Below, one piece after another: positions 1-11,608 of a stretch of DNA of 64,000 nt (the first letter of the stretch is position 1; the number at the start of each line of letters is the position of its first letter). This DNA comes from Dysidea avara. Lineage: Eukaryota; Porifera; Demospongiae; Dictyoceratida; Dysideidae. Made by a program: the position numbers and the translations under genes. The notes below the pieces were generated by a model. That model had not been told where the DNA came from and did no database searches. It saw only the letters and a list, made by a program, of their open reading frames with translations. The DNA lies in contig NC_089280.1 in the NCBI RefSeq assembly GCF_963678975.1, positions 710,501-774,500 on the forward strand. The letters run 5' to 3'.

Positions 1-1188
1 CTCCACCCAGCTCGAATCAAAAATGAAAGATTTTGTGCATTTTTCGGTTTGTTTTGGGATGTTTTGAAGCATAATGGTGATGTAGGGTGATCTAGTGAAG
101 ATTTGAAGCTGTTGTGGAGCGTGAGAGGTGAAGTCAAATTTGGACGATTTTGCTACCTACCTTGATGCATAGCTTAGAGCGAGGCGTGGAAGCTGTGGAT
201 GAAACAATAATTGACAACCGCTATTACCAAACGTTCAGGGACATCTTTTGCCATAGTTTTAGTCTATAATTGATGATTTTTGTGGCTGCAAAAGCGCTGG
301 AAATGGCTAGAAAGCGCGACACAATTCTTTGATGCTGCAGAAAATTTTGACGCTCGTCACCCAGATGGTGAGAAGTCTCAGATCTTTTCCAAACTAACAG
401 CATAGACAGACCATGCACCCAACCGTATCGAAACACTATGAGGAATAGTTGGCTTCTCTTGCCCTGGGTGGTAGGGCAGTTTGAATTCGAAACTTCGTAT
501 TTCTTTGTCTGTTTTTTCAAAGGAAGCAACCCTGTGCCGGGCACCCAGCAAATCATTTACTTATTTCTGTGCGTAGTTTTCAACTACAACAACTCTGGAT
601 ACGATTTGGCTAAGTAGCAAGTTTCATGCGGTCCTTTGTGTGGAGCACGAAATTTAAAAAATAAATCTTGCATCTTGTGAGATACTGAAAATGATATTTC
701 CGTGAAGACAACAATCGTGCCTCCGGTTTCATGGTGGATCAAGCAATGGGATACTACAATGAACATCCCACAATGGTAGGGGGATTGATTTGTAGAAGTT
801 GATTTTTCGGATTGCGGACTCTATATATGGTGCACTTTACGTAAAGTTTCCCCGTATATGATAAGGAATTTAACATGTTTTTATGTACTTATATGTAGGA
901 CCGTCTCCAATGGCGCACGCGGTGTGCAGGTCCAGCAGTATTATAGCAATGGATGGATCACTGTAGAGTTTCTGAGCTATCGCCTGTGACTGGTCCAACA
1001 TATCATGATCCGTGGCCATCTCCAGCTACCGTTTGATTGTCTATTAAGTAATTATCTATAAAAATATATCTTGACACGCCTATATAAGGTTGTTGAGTTC
1101 GATTGTGGCATAGTTATTATGTACGATTGTGGGTAGCAGTGTGACGTTTACATGGTTACCGGGGATCGCAGCTGAGGAAGACTAGACT
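1..1188. other. No gene recognised
   Basis: I see no domain, splice-consistent exon chain or recognisable repeat here. A 110-codon minus-strand reading frame at 224-556 has no family signature and is probably chance. The stretch ends at an inverted duplicate of the LINE start (1189-1207). Confidence 0.5.
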
Positions 1189-1246
1189 AGAGTGCGGTGT
1201 AATGCAATTTACTTCCACCAAAGCAAGTTGCATTACACCGCACTCT
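1189..1246. repeat. 19-bp inverted repeat at the LINE 5' junction
   Basis: Arms 1189-1207 and 1228-1246 are perfect reverse complements with a 20-nt spacer. The right arm is LINE coding sequence, so the left arm is an inverted copy of the first bases of the truncated element. Confidence 0.8.
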
Positions 1247-3339
1247 CTATAATTATAAAAAGACTGATTTTGACTCATATCGGAGAGCTCTGGACTCAGT
1301 ACCCTGGGATCTTGCTGAAGCTGAGGATATTGATCTGTGGTGGACTCAATGGAAAGATCTCTTCTTTGCTACTGTACAGGATACTGTTTGTACTGTCCAG
1401 TGGCGTAGGAGGAAAATGAAGAGCTGGTTATCATCTGGTACCTTACAGTTGATTAGACTAAAACGTTTGTGTTATAAAAAACTTAAAAAGATTTTTACAC
1501 CTACCATTCAAGCTAAGTATAATCATTTACGAAACAAAGTTAGATCTGCTACCAGACTTGATTTTAAAACTTATGCTGATTCTATCACTAATAATCTTTA
1601 TCATGGACAAAAGGCTTTCTGGAACTGGATTAACAAGTTTAGGTGTTGTCGATTTCCAATTCCTTCACTTCATCATGATGGTGAGGTTATTACGGATGAC
1701 TACACTAAAGCTGATTTGTTCAATAAGTATTTTGTTTCAGTTTTTACTAAGGAGAATCTTTCAAATTTACCAAGTACTTCCTACTGTTCAGATTTTTACT
1801 TGGATAATATGCAGGTCACCGCATCTGAAGTGTTTTCTGAACTATCTGCTTTGAATACCAACAAGGCTTGTGGACCTGATGGGATCTGTCCTCGTCTCCT
1901 GAAGGAAGGTGCTGAACAACTGGCCAATCCTTTGGCTGCTCTTTTCAATAAATCGCTGGCTGATGGCTTACTTCCAAATGATTGGGTTAGTGCTAATATA
2001 ACACCTGTTTTCAAGAAGGGTAACAAGCACCATGTCTGTAATTATCGTCCCATTAGCTTAACCTGTATTTTGGTTAAAGTTTTGGAGAGAATCATTTTTA
2101 ACAAACTTTATTCTTTGCTGGAGTCTCACCAGGTTCTATGTAATGCTCAATTCGGCTTCAGGAAAAAACGTTCTACTACATCCTTGCTTTTGTCAGCCGT
2201 AAATGACTGGGCTTTTAATCTTAACGCCAAGCTCAGCATTCATTGTGTTTTCTTGGATTTTGCGAAAGCCTTCGATTCAGTACCCCACCAACGTTTACTA
2301 TTGAAGTTAAAGGCTTATGGTATTAATGGTTCCATGCTTAAATGGTTTTCTTCATTTCTCACTACCAGGAGGTAGCGAGTTGTCATAAATGGTTGTGCTT
2401 CTGATTGGTCTCCAGTCTCATCTGGGGTCCCTCAAAGCTCCATCCTGGGACCATTACTTTTTACTTTGTACATTAATGATTTACCATCTGCTGTTAGCTC
2501 CACAATGAAAATATTTGCTGATGATGTAGCTATGTATTGCTCAGTTGATTCTCCATCTGATTGTATTGCCTTTCAACGTGACCTAGATCTGATAAATGAT
2601 TGGTGTTCCAAATGGCAGATGCGATTGAATCCTTCCAAGTGTGAACTTTTGTGCATTTCAAATAAACGTATACCAACGAAGCCGCTCTATTGTATAAATA
2701 ATCATCATCTCCATTGGGCCAAGTCTGTTAGGTATTTGGGAGTTATTGTGGACACCAAACTTTCATGGAATAACAATGTTTCACATGTTTCCAAAAAAAG
2801 CTACTAGAGTACTAAATCTCCTACGCCGTCATATGTTTACCTGCAAAGCTTCTTCAAAACAAAAGGCCTTTAGGGCACTTGTGATTCCTATTCTGGATTA
2901 TGCAAGTACTGTGTGGAATCCACACACTCATAAGAACTCCAGTGCCCTTGAACGAGTACAAAACCGTGGTGCTCGCTGGATTTGTGGCAGCAGATTTTGT
3001 CCTAGGACCTATAAATGGTCTAAATCATCTGAGGAATGCTGTGCAGAGCTATCATGGCCATCTCTTTCCACCCAACGAAAATTGTCATTGACTATTATCT
3101 ATGATATTCTTCACCATCATATATCTCTAAAGTTTAATGATTACTTCACTTTTTCTTCTGCTGCCTCTACCAGATCACACTCACTGTCTATTCTATGTAA
3201 GCAGTCATCCATAAACTCTTACCATTACTCCTTTTTTGTGAACAGTGTTTTCTGGTGGAACTCCATCCCATTTGACATTCTGTCTACTACACGCCGCACT
3301 ACTTTTAGGCGAATGCTTTACAATTTTGTTTCTGGTTAA
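1228..3339 (+). pseudogene. LINE reverse transcriptase, broken by a stop and a frameshift
   Basis: The product would copy the element's RNA into DNA at the target site. The frame runs from 1228 through the first ATG at 1416. Visible RT landmarks are NYRPISLT (near 2040), FLDFAKAFDSV (near 2255) and the catalytic FADD motif (near 2512). The C-terminal part carries LDYASTVWNP and LERVQNRGARWI (about 2895-2985), common in this LINE group. Two lesions inactivate it: an in-frame TAG at 2373-2375 just before the GVPQ-type motif, and a frameshift near the A-run at about 2790-2800. The motif normally read as GVPQGS is GVPQSS here. It is a dead copy. Confidence 0.88.
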
Positions 3340-3517
3340 GTCATGTATGTTTTTAATGTAAACTTTTTATTTCACTGTACTGTAATTGTCTTTGTAATGT
3401 ATCCTTAGTTCTTTGGTTTTGTATTGTATCGTTTTTGTAGGTGGTACTCATATAGGCATATTTGCCTTTTGTATTCACCTTACCTTTTGGTTAAACAAAT
3501 AAAAATTAAATTAAATA
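1228..3517 (+). mobile_element. 5'-truncated non-LTR retrotransposon (LINE, Jockey/CR1-like group)
   Basis: The coding part of the second LINE open reading frame is recognisable from 1228 onward. It has a pre-RT linker, a reverse transcriptase and a C-terminal region. The 3' part ends in an AT-rich tail (about 3497-3517, repeated AAATT-like units), which is typical of LINE 3' ends. No apurinic endonuclease domain is present, so the copy is 5'-truncated, the usual outcome of target-primed insertion. The exact clade cannot be fixed by eye. Confidence 0.85.
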
Positions 3518-4065
3518 CCAAGACGTTTTACTATGATTACCGGTATGTTATTAACATTGAGAGCTTTTGTCAGATTTTCCTTTCTATCCTCAACATATTA
3601 AACCATAGATTAAACTCTCTGTATATTCCCTAGTGACATAGCACATATGATTAGCTCAAATATCAACGTCACCTTAGACCACACGGTCATGATGGGACAT
3701 CTACCAGCCCAAGGATCTTTTGGTGATCAAGACCAGTTGTGTTGTCAGTGATCAGGTTGATCACATTTGGACCGGATAGTCGAAACATAACATCTACCAC
3801 CACACGGAACATTTGTACCCACTCATACAGAGGACCAATTGCCCACTACAACACAGAACACAAAGTTGAAAGGTACAGTATTGTGGTAAAACCATCTGTA
3901 TGTTGTTGTCATGGAGATATCAATACATGTTATTGGAATTAGTGGGGTCAAGTTAACACAACACTGAGTTTCATTATTAGTTCTTAGGAATTTTCTATTA
4001 AGCAACCTTCTATGTGTTTTTTCTTGTTGATTGAAAAATTTGTTGACAGTCACCATTCCCCTATG
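3518..4065. other. No gene or repeat recognised
   Basis: This AT-rich sequence lies between the LINE tail and a MITE. Short reading frames on both strands show no family signature. Confidence 0.4.
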
Positions 4066-4540
4066 CAGTGGCGGATCTAGAAATTTTCAGAGGAGTTTCA
4101 GGTACAGGAAGGTTTCAATAACTGTGATCCCAGACTGTCCAGCTGGGGTGAATGTTAACTTGATAGCTCAGTGGCCAATAGCTACAGTGTAAACTAGCTA
4201 GCAATGAATCAGTAAAGATCACTCCACAACATTGTTTCACAGTTAATCTTACCAATCTAAACCTTATCAGAAGGTTTAGAAGCAAAACAGCACTTGTACT
4301 CATTAAAACAATAATTATTTTTAGAGGTGCTAACATGCATAAAAGCAGTAATGGCATTTTCAGTGATTACAAAGGTGAAAGTATGAACTTTGGCCAGTAG
4401 AAAATGTCCCAATATAATACACTAGTATAACTCTTGGTGGTTTTATCATTCACATGAGCCATAAATATATTGGGGGCACGCACACTATTTTCAGAGGGGG
4501 TATCAGCTGAAACCATTGCAACCACCTGTATCCGCCACTG
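4066..4540. mobile_element. MITE with CAGTGGCGGAT terminal inverted repeats (hAT-like)
   Basis: The left end reads CAGTGGCGGATC and the right end ATCCGCCACTG in inverse orientation. The 475-bp interior has no transposase. The termini resemble hAT non-autonomous elements. The flanking 8-mers do not match, so the insertion is old or rearranged. Confidence 0.5.
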
Positions 4541-4734
4541 TCATACATGTATTATACACTATATACAAAATAATTTATAAAAAAGGCACTGATATAATCT
4601 CTCTATATAGCACATTATACAAAACATTACCATATATAGTACAAGATGTGACAAATGACTCACACCTAAAAGAGGCTGTCGTGTCATTAATTCCAGAGAT
4701 AGAAGTAGTGAAACAAGAGATGATGGTAGCTATG

Positions 4735-4855
4735 AGGGAAAATCCCTAGCTACTTGGCATTGTAGCAATGTGGGAGAATCCCTAGTTTAGCATTACTCCT
4801 ACAATGCCAAATAGGGACTTTCCCACATTGCTACAATGCCAAGTAGGGATTTACC
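4735..4855. repeat. Imperfect palindrome, relative of the 62.5-kb foldback
   Basis: Arms of about 45 nt (4741-4788 and 4808-4852) are reverse complements with small gaps. The words AATCCCTA, TTGGCATTGTAGCAATGTGGG and the flanking GAAACAAGAGATGATGGTAGCTA also occur in the 62,449-62,710 palindrome. This is therefore a diverged member of the same family. Confidence 0.6.
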
Positions 4856-4964
4856 GATCATGTAGAGCTTGTTTCACTACTTTTTAACCTCCATGTGGAG
4901 TATATAGTACAACAATTATATTGACTAGTACAATAAAAGTTGTTAATTTAAAAATGAAGTAGGG

Positions 4965-6115
4965 GTCCAGTGATTCTGTATAGTAAAAATAATCGTATAG
5001 TCTGTATATTAGGGATCATGAAGAACTGGGCTTTTCCAGCCAAAAATATCATCCTAAAACCAGCTACAATTTCCATTCATGACAGCTTGGCAGCATTGGT
5101 TAGGCACAACCAAACCTAAAATCTCCCCAAACCCTTCCTATAAGAATATTTTGTATTTACGTACCGTATAGTAAAAAACTTTGGCGATTATAACAATATT
5201 TGCCAAAAGTTTTACTGCCATAGTTTTTACTGTACAGTAGCTATACGTAAGGATTTGCGCCCCTTATTTTCTCTGATATAACAACAAGGTGTGAAGTCAG
5301 TTATAAGTAGTGTAGTAAGTATAGTGTTGTTGTTGTAGCAGTACTCTGTAATTTTTATGGTTTTTGTATTTTGTGTTAGTATAGCTACTGATCTAATGAT
5401 GTGCTAGCAAAGGTATGCTTTGCTAGCTATCTCCTGCGATGCCGAGAGTGGCATTTACTACCAGAACTCCAGTAGTAGAGGTTATCACGTAGTCAAAGTA
5501 CTATTTGGCCAAATCCATCGTGAGACAATGAACTGACGTGTGAACAGGAAGTTGGAAATGATCACGATAGCTACATATGCTGTTGCTATCAAGAAGGTTA
5601 TGGAGTGCTTGTTCACTGGCTGCTTCGATTGCTCCTGGTGGTATTTTGCTGCTTAATGGCCCATGTGGAGTGGTGTCTTCTTTCTTCTCTTTGGTGGGTA
5701 CTGGCTTAAAATATTGAAGGATCAACTTCATCTCAAGTTCAACTCAACCAGGTAACTCAATGTGCTCATGTGATTATCTAAAACAATTGGCGAAAAAAAC
5801 TTTGGCAAGTTGAATGCTATTTGCCAAAGTTTTTACTGCCAAAGTTTTTTACTATACGGTAACAAAATTTTACGCTGACTGGCTAACTGATTCCTCCAGT
5901 CAAACTTAACTCAACAAATGGATGGATGAGGCTACGGGCACCACCAACTGCAGTACATACAATGCATGATTCTGTACAGTAAAAACATAATTATACAGTA
6001 TTGTAGTACTGTATATTAGGGAACTGGGCTTTCTAGCCAAAAATATCACCCTAAAACCAGCCTCAATTTCCATTCATGACAGCTTGGCAGTATTCGTTAA
6101 CCCAAAATGTCTTCA
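4965..6115. repeat. Two diverged fragments of the foldback family, with an AT-rich spacer
   Basis: The stretches at about 4970-5130 and 5965-6115 share a terminus like CTGTATAGTAAAAA..TATTAGGGA and a core GACAGCTTGGCAG..TGGTTAG. Both match the ends of the 1.9-kb foldback elements further right. A phrase like GCCAAAGTTTTTACTGCC also repeats at about 5205 and 5820. Confidence 0.5.
5501..5731 (-). CDS. Unrecognised ORF with a transposase-like N-terminal motif
   Basis: This is a 76-codon frame starting at an ATG. Its first half (LQYFKPVP, then PHGPLSSKIPPGAIEAA) looks like real protein rather than chance. I half-remember similar openings (YFKP, then GPLS, IP, AI) in transposase-like proteins of sponges and cnidarians, but I cannot name the family. 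No downstream continuation is visible. It is probably a fragment lodged between repeat copies. Function unknown. Confidence 0.3.
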   Translation of the reverse strand: MKLILQYFKPVPTKEKKEDTTPHGPLSSKIPPGAIEAASEQALHNLLDSNSICSYRDHFQLPVHTSVHCLTMDLAK

Positions 6116-6719
6116 GACCAACCCAGAGTGTTTGGTTGAGTTTTTGGCACACACAATGGACATTTCAGTTAATAATTGGCTTGAAGATTGTCCTATTATG
6201 CTGGTATAAGGTTTAATGTCTAATTATACTCGAAATAATGCCCACCATATATTGGTGAACCTATTCAAAAGTTATTACTCCAAGTAGAAATTAGGAATTT
6301 TAAGTTGGGATAGGGATCGAAGAAAGAAGTTGTGAAACAAGAAAGATCACTTATACCAGCAGATATACTAGTGGATCTTTAATCCTTAGTTTAGTCATGG
6401 GTGTAGACTGAAGTGTAGGGATCTGATGTCCATTAGTATATCTGCAGGTGTAGGCAACCGTCCTTTTTTTAGCTATTCTCTTGTTTTATTACTTTATTCT
6501 TTGATCCCTATTCCAACTTAAAATTCCTAATTTTTCCTTACACTAGTTTGTTTGTTTACATTTTACAACATAATTATGACAAATGATGAAGCACATTAAA
6601 AGAAAAAATGGTACCAGAAATGCCATTAAAGTAATTCTGTACCAAAACACGCACCCCAACAATCAGTTACAGAATGGAAGGTGGTGGCCATTTTGTTTTG
6701 TTTTCAGCTATGCTCCACC

Positions 6720-7910
6720 TGTTATGTATATGTTAAAGCATTGCCGCGAGTGATATATGAAAAATAAAGTATGAGGTGCACGGCTGAGATGCTAATAAAG
6801 TACGAGGCGAAGCCGAGTGCTTCATTTTTCATATAGCACAAGCAAGGCTATGCTTTAAATGATTTATGGAACTTTCTAGTTGTGTAGCTTTACCATACAC
6901 TAGGACTCATATAATTAACACGTGTTGCATGAATTATTAGCAGCCTGAATGCACACAAACTAGTTTAACAAAGTAACTCATGTGTAGTTCACCATAGTTT
7001 GGCATGGTAGACGTTCATTGTGTATTTTGGCAGGTTTTGGTCACAACCCACAATCGATTCTATTGTGACACATGGTGAAGGATATCTCCAGGACTTGTCT
7101 GTTTACATTAACAGCAACGTTACCTTCTCCCACCCATCATCAAAGCATTTAGGCATGTCTATCCAGTGGTAGAACTTGTATTGGCTGGGGCGATTGAACA
7201 CTCAGCATGATGAGGGCTATCAGCCTTCAATGGCTTGGGTGATAAGTTGTACTGGCATGAGCACTGTGGGATATTAGCCTGCACTAGAGCACGTGGGCAA
7301 CTGTGCTTTATTACAAAGAGTGCTTTATGTATATGTTAAAGCATAGCCGCGAGTGCTATATGAAAAATAAAATACGAGGCACGCTGCCGAGTACTTTATT
7401 TTTCATATAACACGAGCAAGGCTATGCTTTAAATGATTTATGGAACTTTCTAGTCGTGTAGCTTCACCATATACTAGGACTCGTAATTAACAAGCGTTGC
7501 ATGAACTATTAGCAGCCTGAATGCACACAAACTAGTTTAACAAAGTAACTCATGTGTATTTCACCATAGTTTGGCATGGTAGACGTTCATCGCATCTTTT
7601 GGCAGGTTTTGCTCGCAACCCACAATCGATTCTATTGTGAGTCACATGGTGAAGTATTTCCGTGATATCTCCAGGACTTGTCCGTTTACATTAACAAACG
7701 TAACAGCACGTTACCTTCTCCCACCCATCATCGAAGCATTTAGGTATGTCTATAAAAGCAATCCAGTGGTGGAACTCGTATTGGCTGGGGTGATTGATTA
7801 CTCAGCGCGGCGAGGCTATCAGTCTTCACCGGCTTGGGTGATTAGTTGTACCAGCGCGAGCCCCGTAGGCTATTAGCCTACACTAAGGCACGTGGGCAAC
7901 TGTGCTTTAT
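6720..7910. repeat. Tandem direct duplication, period 603 bp
   Basis: Copy A (about 6720-7322) and copy B (about 7323-7910) share the same order of landmarks: TGTTAAAGCAT, then GCCGCGAGTG, the GATTTATGGAACTTTC block, the CACAATCGATTCTATTGTGA block and the GGCACGTGGGCAACTGTGC block. Each copy begins with a hairpin whose arms include AGCATAGCCGCGAGTG and CACGAGCAAGGCTATGCTT. The two differ by scattered substitutions and small indels, so the duplication is not recent. No gene is seen inside. Confidence 0.8.
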
Positions 7911-8205
7911 TGCCCGCAAAGAGTGCTTTATTGCACCGCAAAGAGTGCTTTATTGAACGAATAAAGCACTGTTTGCGGTGCAATAAAGCACTCTTTGTGG
8001 TCAATGAAGCAGTTGGCCGGCTGAGAGTGTACTTTGTGAAATTTAAAGTACACTTTTTCCTTTGATTTCGCCCACGCAAAGTTCTATAAGTATGATTAAA
8101 GCACTCTTTGTGAGCAATAAAGCACTGTTTGCAGGTGTAAAGTGTACTTTATGAAATTTAAAGTACACCTTTTTCATTGATCTCGCCTACGCAAAGTTCT
8201 ACAAA
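7900..8205. repeat. Tandem and inverted short repeats (GTGCTTTATTGC units)
   Basis: Units of about 22 bp containing AAAGAGTGCTTTATTGC appear in forward order from 7908 and in reverse order from 7970, making a hairpin. A block of about 64 bp (AGTGTACTTT, AAATTTAAAGTACAC, CGCAAAGTTCTA) is repeated directly at about 8028-8095 and 8139-8202. Confidence 0.7.
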
Positions 8206-8560
8206 CAGCAGTATATATGAACAGCAGTACAGAGAAGCATCTCTGCAGTCAATTCAGTTGCTATGGACAATATGGGTGATAAGCATAATAGCCAACACAG
8301 CCACATGGAAACCACATCATGCTATTACAAATCAACACTTTGTGTTGTCAGTGAAAAGAACTGGAACACAAAGGAGGACAAAGGTAAGTCCATGATGTGT
8401 GTATTGTACGTACTGCGGTTGGTGAAAAGCACATCTGCAACATCAAGAAATCAAGCCCATAGCCTCATCTGTTGTTGAGTTATGTTTGGCTGTTAGCCAG
8501 TCAGTGTAAAATTCTGAAATATTTTTAAAATTTCATAGAAACTTTTTGGAAGTGTATTTT
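8206..8560. repeat. Partial copy of the foldback family
   Basis: The order AGCATCTCTGCAGTCAA, then GGAACACAAAGGAGGACA, GGTAAGTCCATGA, TTGTACGTACTG and the CAGTCAGTG block matches the right half of the 1.9-kb foldback elements at 14.9, 30.4 and 41.1 kb. Short reading frames here are also found in those copies, so they belong to the repeat and are not host genes. Confidence 0.6.
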
Positions 8561-8782
8561 TGGCTAATGGAGATGTGTACACATTATCTCTTCTTGTTGT
8601 GGCATGTCCATTGTACATTGTAATGAAGTATCTTGAAAACAGTTCTATTATGTTGACATGTTTTGTTAGCCTAATATGGTCAAAATTATGGTGGAATAGT
8701 TTAGTGTGAAAATGGCAAAATGTGATAATATTGAGAAGGATAATTACATATGTTAATTATGTTGCAAACTCTTGATAAGGTG

Positions 8783-8846
8783 ATATTGGTGATTTATTGA
8801 AATATTAGTGATTTATTGAAATATTGGTGATTTATTGAAATATTGC
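8783..8846. repeat. 22-bp tandem repeat, three units
   Basis: The unit GGTGATTTATTGAAATATT, with slight variation, is repeated three times just downstream of the kelch gene. Confidence 0.8.
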
Positions 8847-9081
8847 CCAACCTTACATGTTGAGATGGTAACAGTCCTGTTGTGTGTATAAATTGTAATA
8901 GTGACCCAGTACATGAGATTTGTGTTATAGCAATTGTAATGTTAAATTGTGTTAAATTATAGTTATTCATTAGAAAGTACAAATACACATTACCAGTTAG
9001 TACAATTACTATTTTACTAACAACTTGTTATTAATAAGATGGTACAATAATAACATGTACAATGTATACAGTCACTGTGGC

Positions 9082-10014
9082 TTATATATATGAGCCATTC
9101 CATACAGTATTAGTATACTGTCCCTCATCATCCATCCCTCCTACTACAACTATTTCGTTATCAGCTACACTAACTACAGCTGGTCCAGTTCTTGCTGATG
9201 GAATATGTCCTATGGCTTGCCAGCTGTGACTGACCTTGTTGAACATGGTAATGTCACTAGTGGGCACATAATCACTTCCTGTCTTCTTCAGTCCACCTAC
9301 TGTTAGTAGGTGTCTACCTTGTATGCTGACAGGAGCTGAACGGCACCATGGAGTATCTTGTTGTGAACTCCACTTCAACTGGTGACTGGACAGAGTGTCC
9401 AGTGGAGCAGTAAATATTGCTGGGGACATGCCATCTTGATTGGATCCTCCTAACAGGTAGAGGGTGTTGTTAACTATTACTGATTGTAGCCAGTAGTGTG
9501 GTAGTGGTAGATCACTGGTAGTGTACCACTGTCTGGTGGTACTGTCAAACAGTTCAGTAGTGGCTAATTTCCTGTGCTTGTCATCTATACCTCCAGTTAT
9601 TACAAGTGTTCCCTGGTGACTAGCAGCTGTGGCAAGCCATCTTGGTGTAATCATCCTGGTGTACTCCTTTAGGTGATCACCATCTAGTGAGAATATCTTG
9701 TTGGTCACCTCATAACTTCTATCCCATCCTCCAGCAGTGATCAACTGGCCGTTGAGGGTGGTCATGGCAAAGAAACCATAAGTAGTGATGATAGGAGAAG
9801 GGCTCCATGAGTTGTTAACAGGATTGTACACATTTATCCTGTATGATGGGACCAGTAATGAAGTATTATCCCTTCCTCCTCCAATGTAGACCTTCCCATC
9901 ACATAACACACCAGTGTGGCCTCCACCCTTCACTGGTGTAGGGGCTCTACGTTGCCAATTGATGTCAACTGGTCCACTGAACAGGTATGGTGTGGGGGAC
10001 TGGACCAGTTGTTC
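9082..10014 (-). CDS. Kelch-repeat protein, terminal exon
   Basis: The exon is 933 bp, 310 codons plus a TAA. It begins at an acceptor (TTGTTGTTGTTTAG, intron bases 10015 upward) and ends in the stop at 9082-9084. The protein is almost entirely kelch repeats, which fold into a beta-propeller used for protein binding. Glycine doublets mark the blades: YIGGGRD, ITAGGWD, VITGGID, LLGGSNQDG, TVGGLKK and VVVGGMDDEG, so about six. Conserved W and Y residues follow in each blade (NNSWSPSP, TRQWYTTS, SHSWQAIG). An N-terminal domain should be encoded by upstream exons, but none was identified with confidence. The frame is intact, with a GTG just inside the exon that is not a true start. In kelch families such propellers often recruit substrates to ubiquitin ligases; that role is not shown here. 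Confidence 0.85.
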   Translation of the reverse strand, partial: EQLVQSPTPYLFSGPVDINWQRRAPTPVKGGGHTGVLCDGKVYIGGGRDNTSLLVPSYRINVYNPVNNSWSPSPIITTYGFFAMTTLNGQLITAGGWDRSYEVTNKIFSLDGDHLKEYTRMITPRWLATAASHQGTLVITGGIDDKHRKLATTELFDSTTRQWYTTSDLPLPHYWLQSVIVNNTLYLLGGSNQDGMSPAIFTAPLDTLSSHQLKWSSQQDTPWCRSAPVSIQGRHLLTVGGLKKTGSDYVPTSDITMFNKVSHSWQAIGHIPSARTGPAVVSVADNEIVVVGGMDDEGQYTNTVWNGSYI

Positions 10015-11074
10015 CTAAACAACAACAATAAATTAGTAATAACAATGTTAACATGTTGTTTACACAACAAACACATTAGATGAATGGTTACTATAGTAAC
10101 TGGTGATCACCAAACACATTTAGGGATTCACACATGTTATATACATACACTAATAACAAGAACTATTACTAATAGTGTTATTATAATATTGTGTGTATGT
10201 TACCATAAACAGTTCATGTAGTCATATACCCTGTAGACATAAGGGACATGGTAGGGTATTCCATCACTCACCTTCACCCCACCATCAAGACACTGTTTAT
10301 AGTTAATGTATTGTATATGTACACATTGTACATGTGTAGGAAATGATCAGTTTATTTTGTTACTGTTGTCTAGGAGTTTGTTGGATTAGCTCAAAATGGC
10401 TAAGGAGCAGATAAGGAATGAAAAGAACAATAGTAAGTTGAGTATACTGTTTTGTGGTATAAGACTATATGATAGTTCACTTGTAATGATGTCACTAAAC
10501 CACCTAACATATCATGAGGTTTATAGTATACAATACTCCATGATAACTTGTTAGTGATAATTTCCAACTACTTTGGTACCAAAAAAGTGTCTATCTAACA
10601 GAGAGCTGTCTAATTCATAATGTATAATGTTTTGAGGATAAAATTTCATTTAATAGTTGTAACATGTTCATGAGTGGTCTGTCTGATATGTCTACACAGG
10701 GCCCGAGGGTTGAGGGTACACATATCAGGTAGACCACTAGTACACATCTTACAACTATTATTTATCTTTGCTGACAGTACCAAGGTGTAGATTAATGGTA
10801 GTGCTATACTATGGCTTCCTTCTGTAATATTTGTAACAAGAATCATCAGAGTGTTCCGTTGTAACTGGACTGATTGTAGAGGTCCTTCTCATGGTGACTT
10901 CCCTTTTTATTTCTGTGATCCCTTAAAATTCCTAGGTTTTCCTTAAACTTGTAGAGAACAGAATTTTGTAATAGGTTTAAGGCACCAGTCAGAGGGTACT
11001 AGATGTTTTAAGCTGAGGCAATGTTTGTCCACACAAATATGTTATATGAACACCCTCATTGCTTGTTGTACAAG
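10015..11074. other. No further exon supported
   Basis: Upstream (minus strand) of the kelch exon I see several possible splice signals and a short open stretch near 10210-10300. None extends the kelch protein convincingly. A plus-strand ATG at 10396 followed by a GTAAGT-like donor could be a small first exon, but nothing connects to it. Confidence 0.3.
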
Positions 11075-11608
11075 TTACAGGTTTTTGCAATTGAATTCGG
11101 CGACTTTGCAATTGAATTCGTCCCGTTTGCAATTGAGTTCGTCGCTTTTGCAATTGAATTCGTCTCATTTTGCATTTTGCGGTTAAATTTATCTGTGATC
11201 TGTGACAAGAATGGCAGCTGGAGCAAACACGAAAACATGATGTAGCAGCTGCTACAAGAACTTGTTCAAGTACAACAGTAGTAAACAACTCTTTATAAGG
11301 CAATAATTCTTCCTCTACAGCCTCTCCAACAACATTCCAAACTCTACTACGCCATTCGATCAGCTTCACGTACTACCAGCTTCAATTACCTTCTAGTGTC
11401 TCAAGTGTAACTCTCCAAGGCATAAATAGTTCATCTCTTAATGAACGGGTTGGTTTCTTGGAGCCGTTTTGTTTATGACGAATTTTAATGCAAATGCGAC
11501 GAATTCAATTGCAAAACCGACGAATTCAATTGCAAACGGGACGAATTCAATTGCAAATGGGATGAATTCAATTGCAAAGGCAACGAATTCAATTGCAAAA
11601 ACCTGTAA
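11075..11608. mobile_element. 534-bp terminal-inverted-repeat element with 21-bp arrays inside both ends
   Basis: The ends are TTACAGGTTTTTGCAATTG and its reverse complement. Inside the left end are four 21-bp units (core TTTGCAATTGAATTCGTC, 11086-11170). Inside the right end are five units of the reverse complement (about 11497-11600). No transposase is encoded in the roughly 320-bp centre. The layout suggests a non-autonomous DNA transposon with repeated subterminal protein-binding sites. No clear target duplication is seen. Reading frames through the arrays (FAIEF repeats) are by-products of the 21-bp period. Confidence 0.65.
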
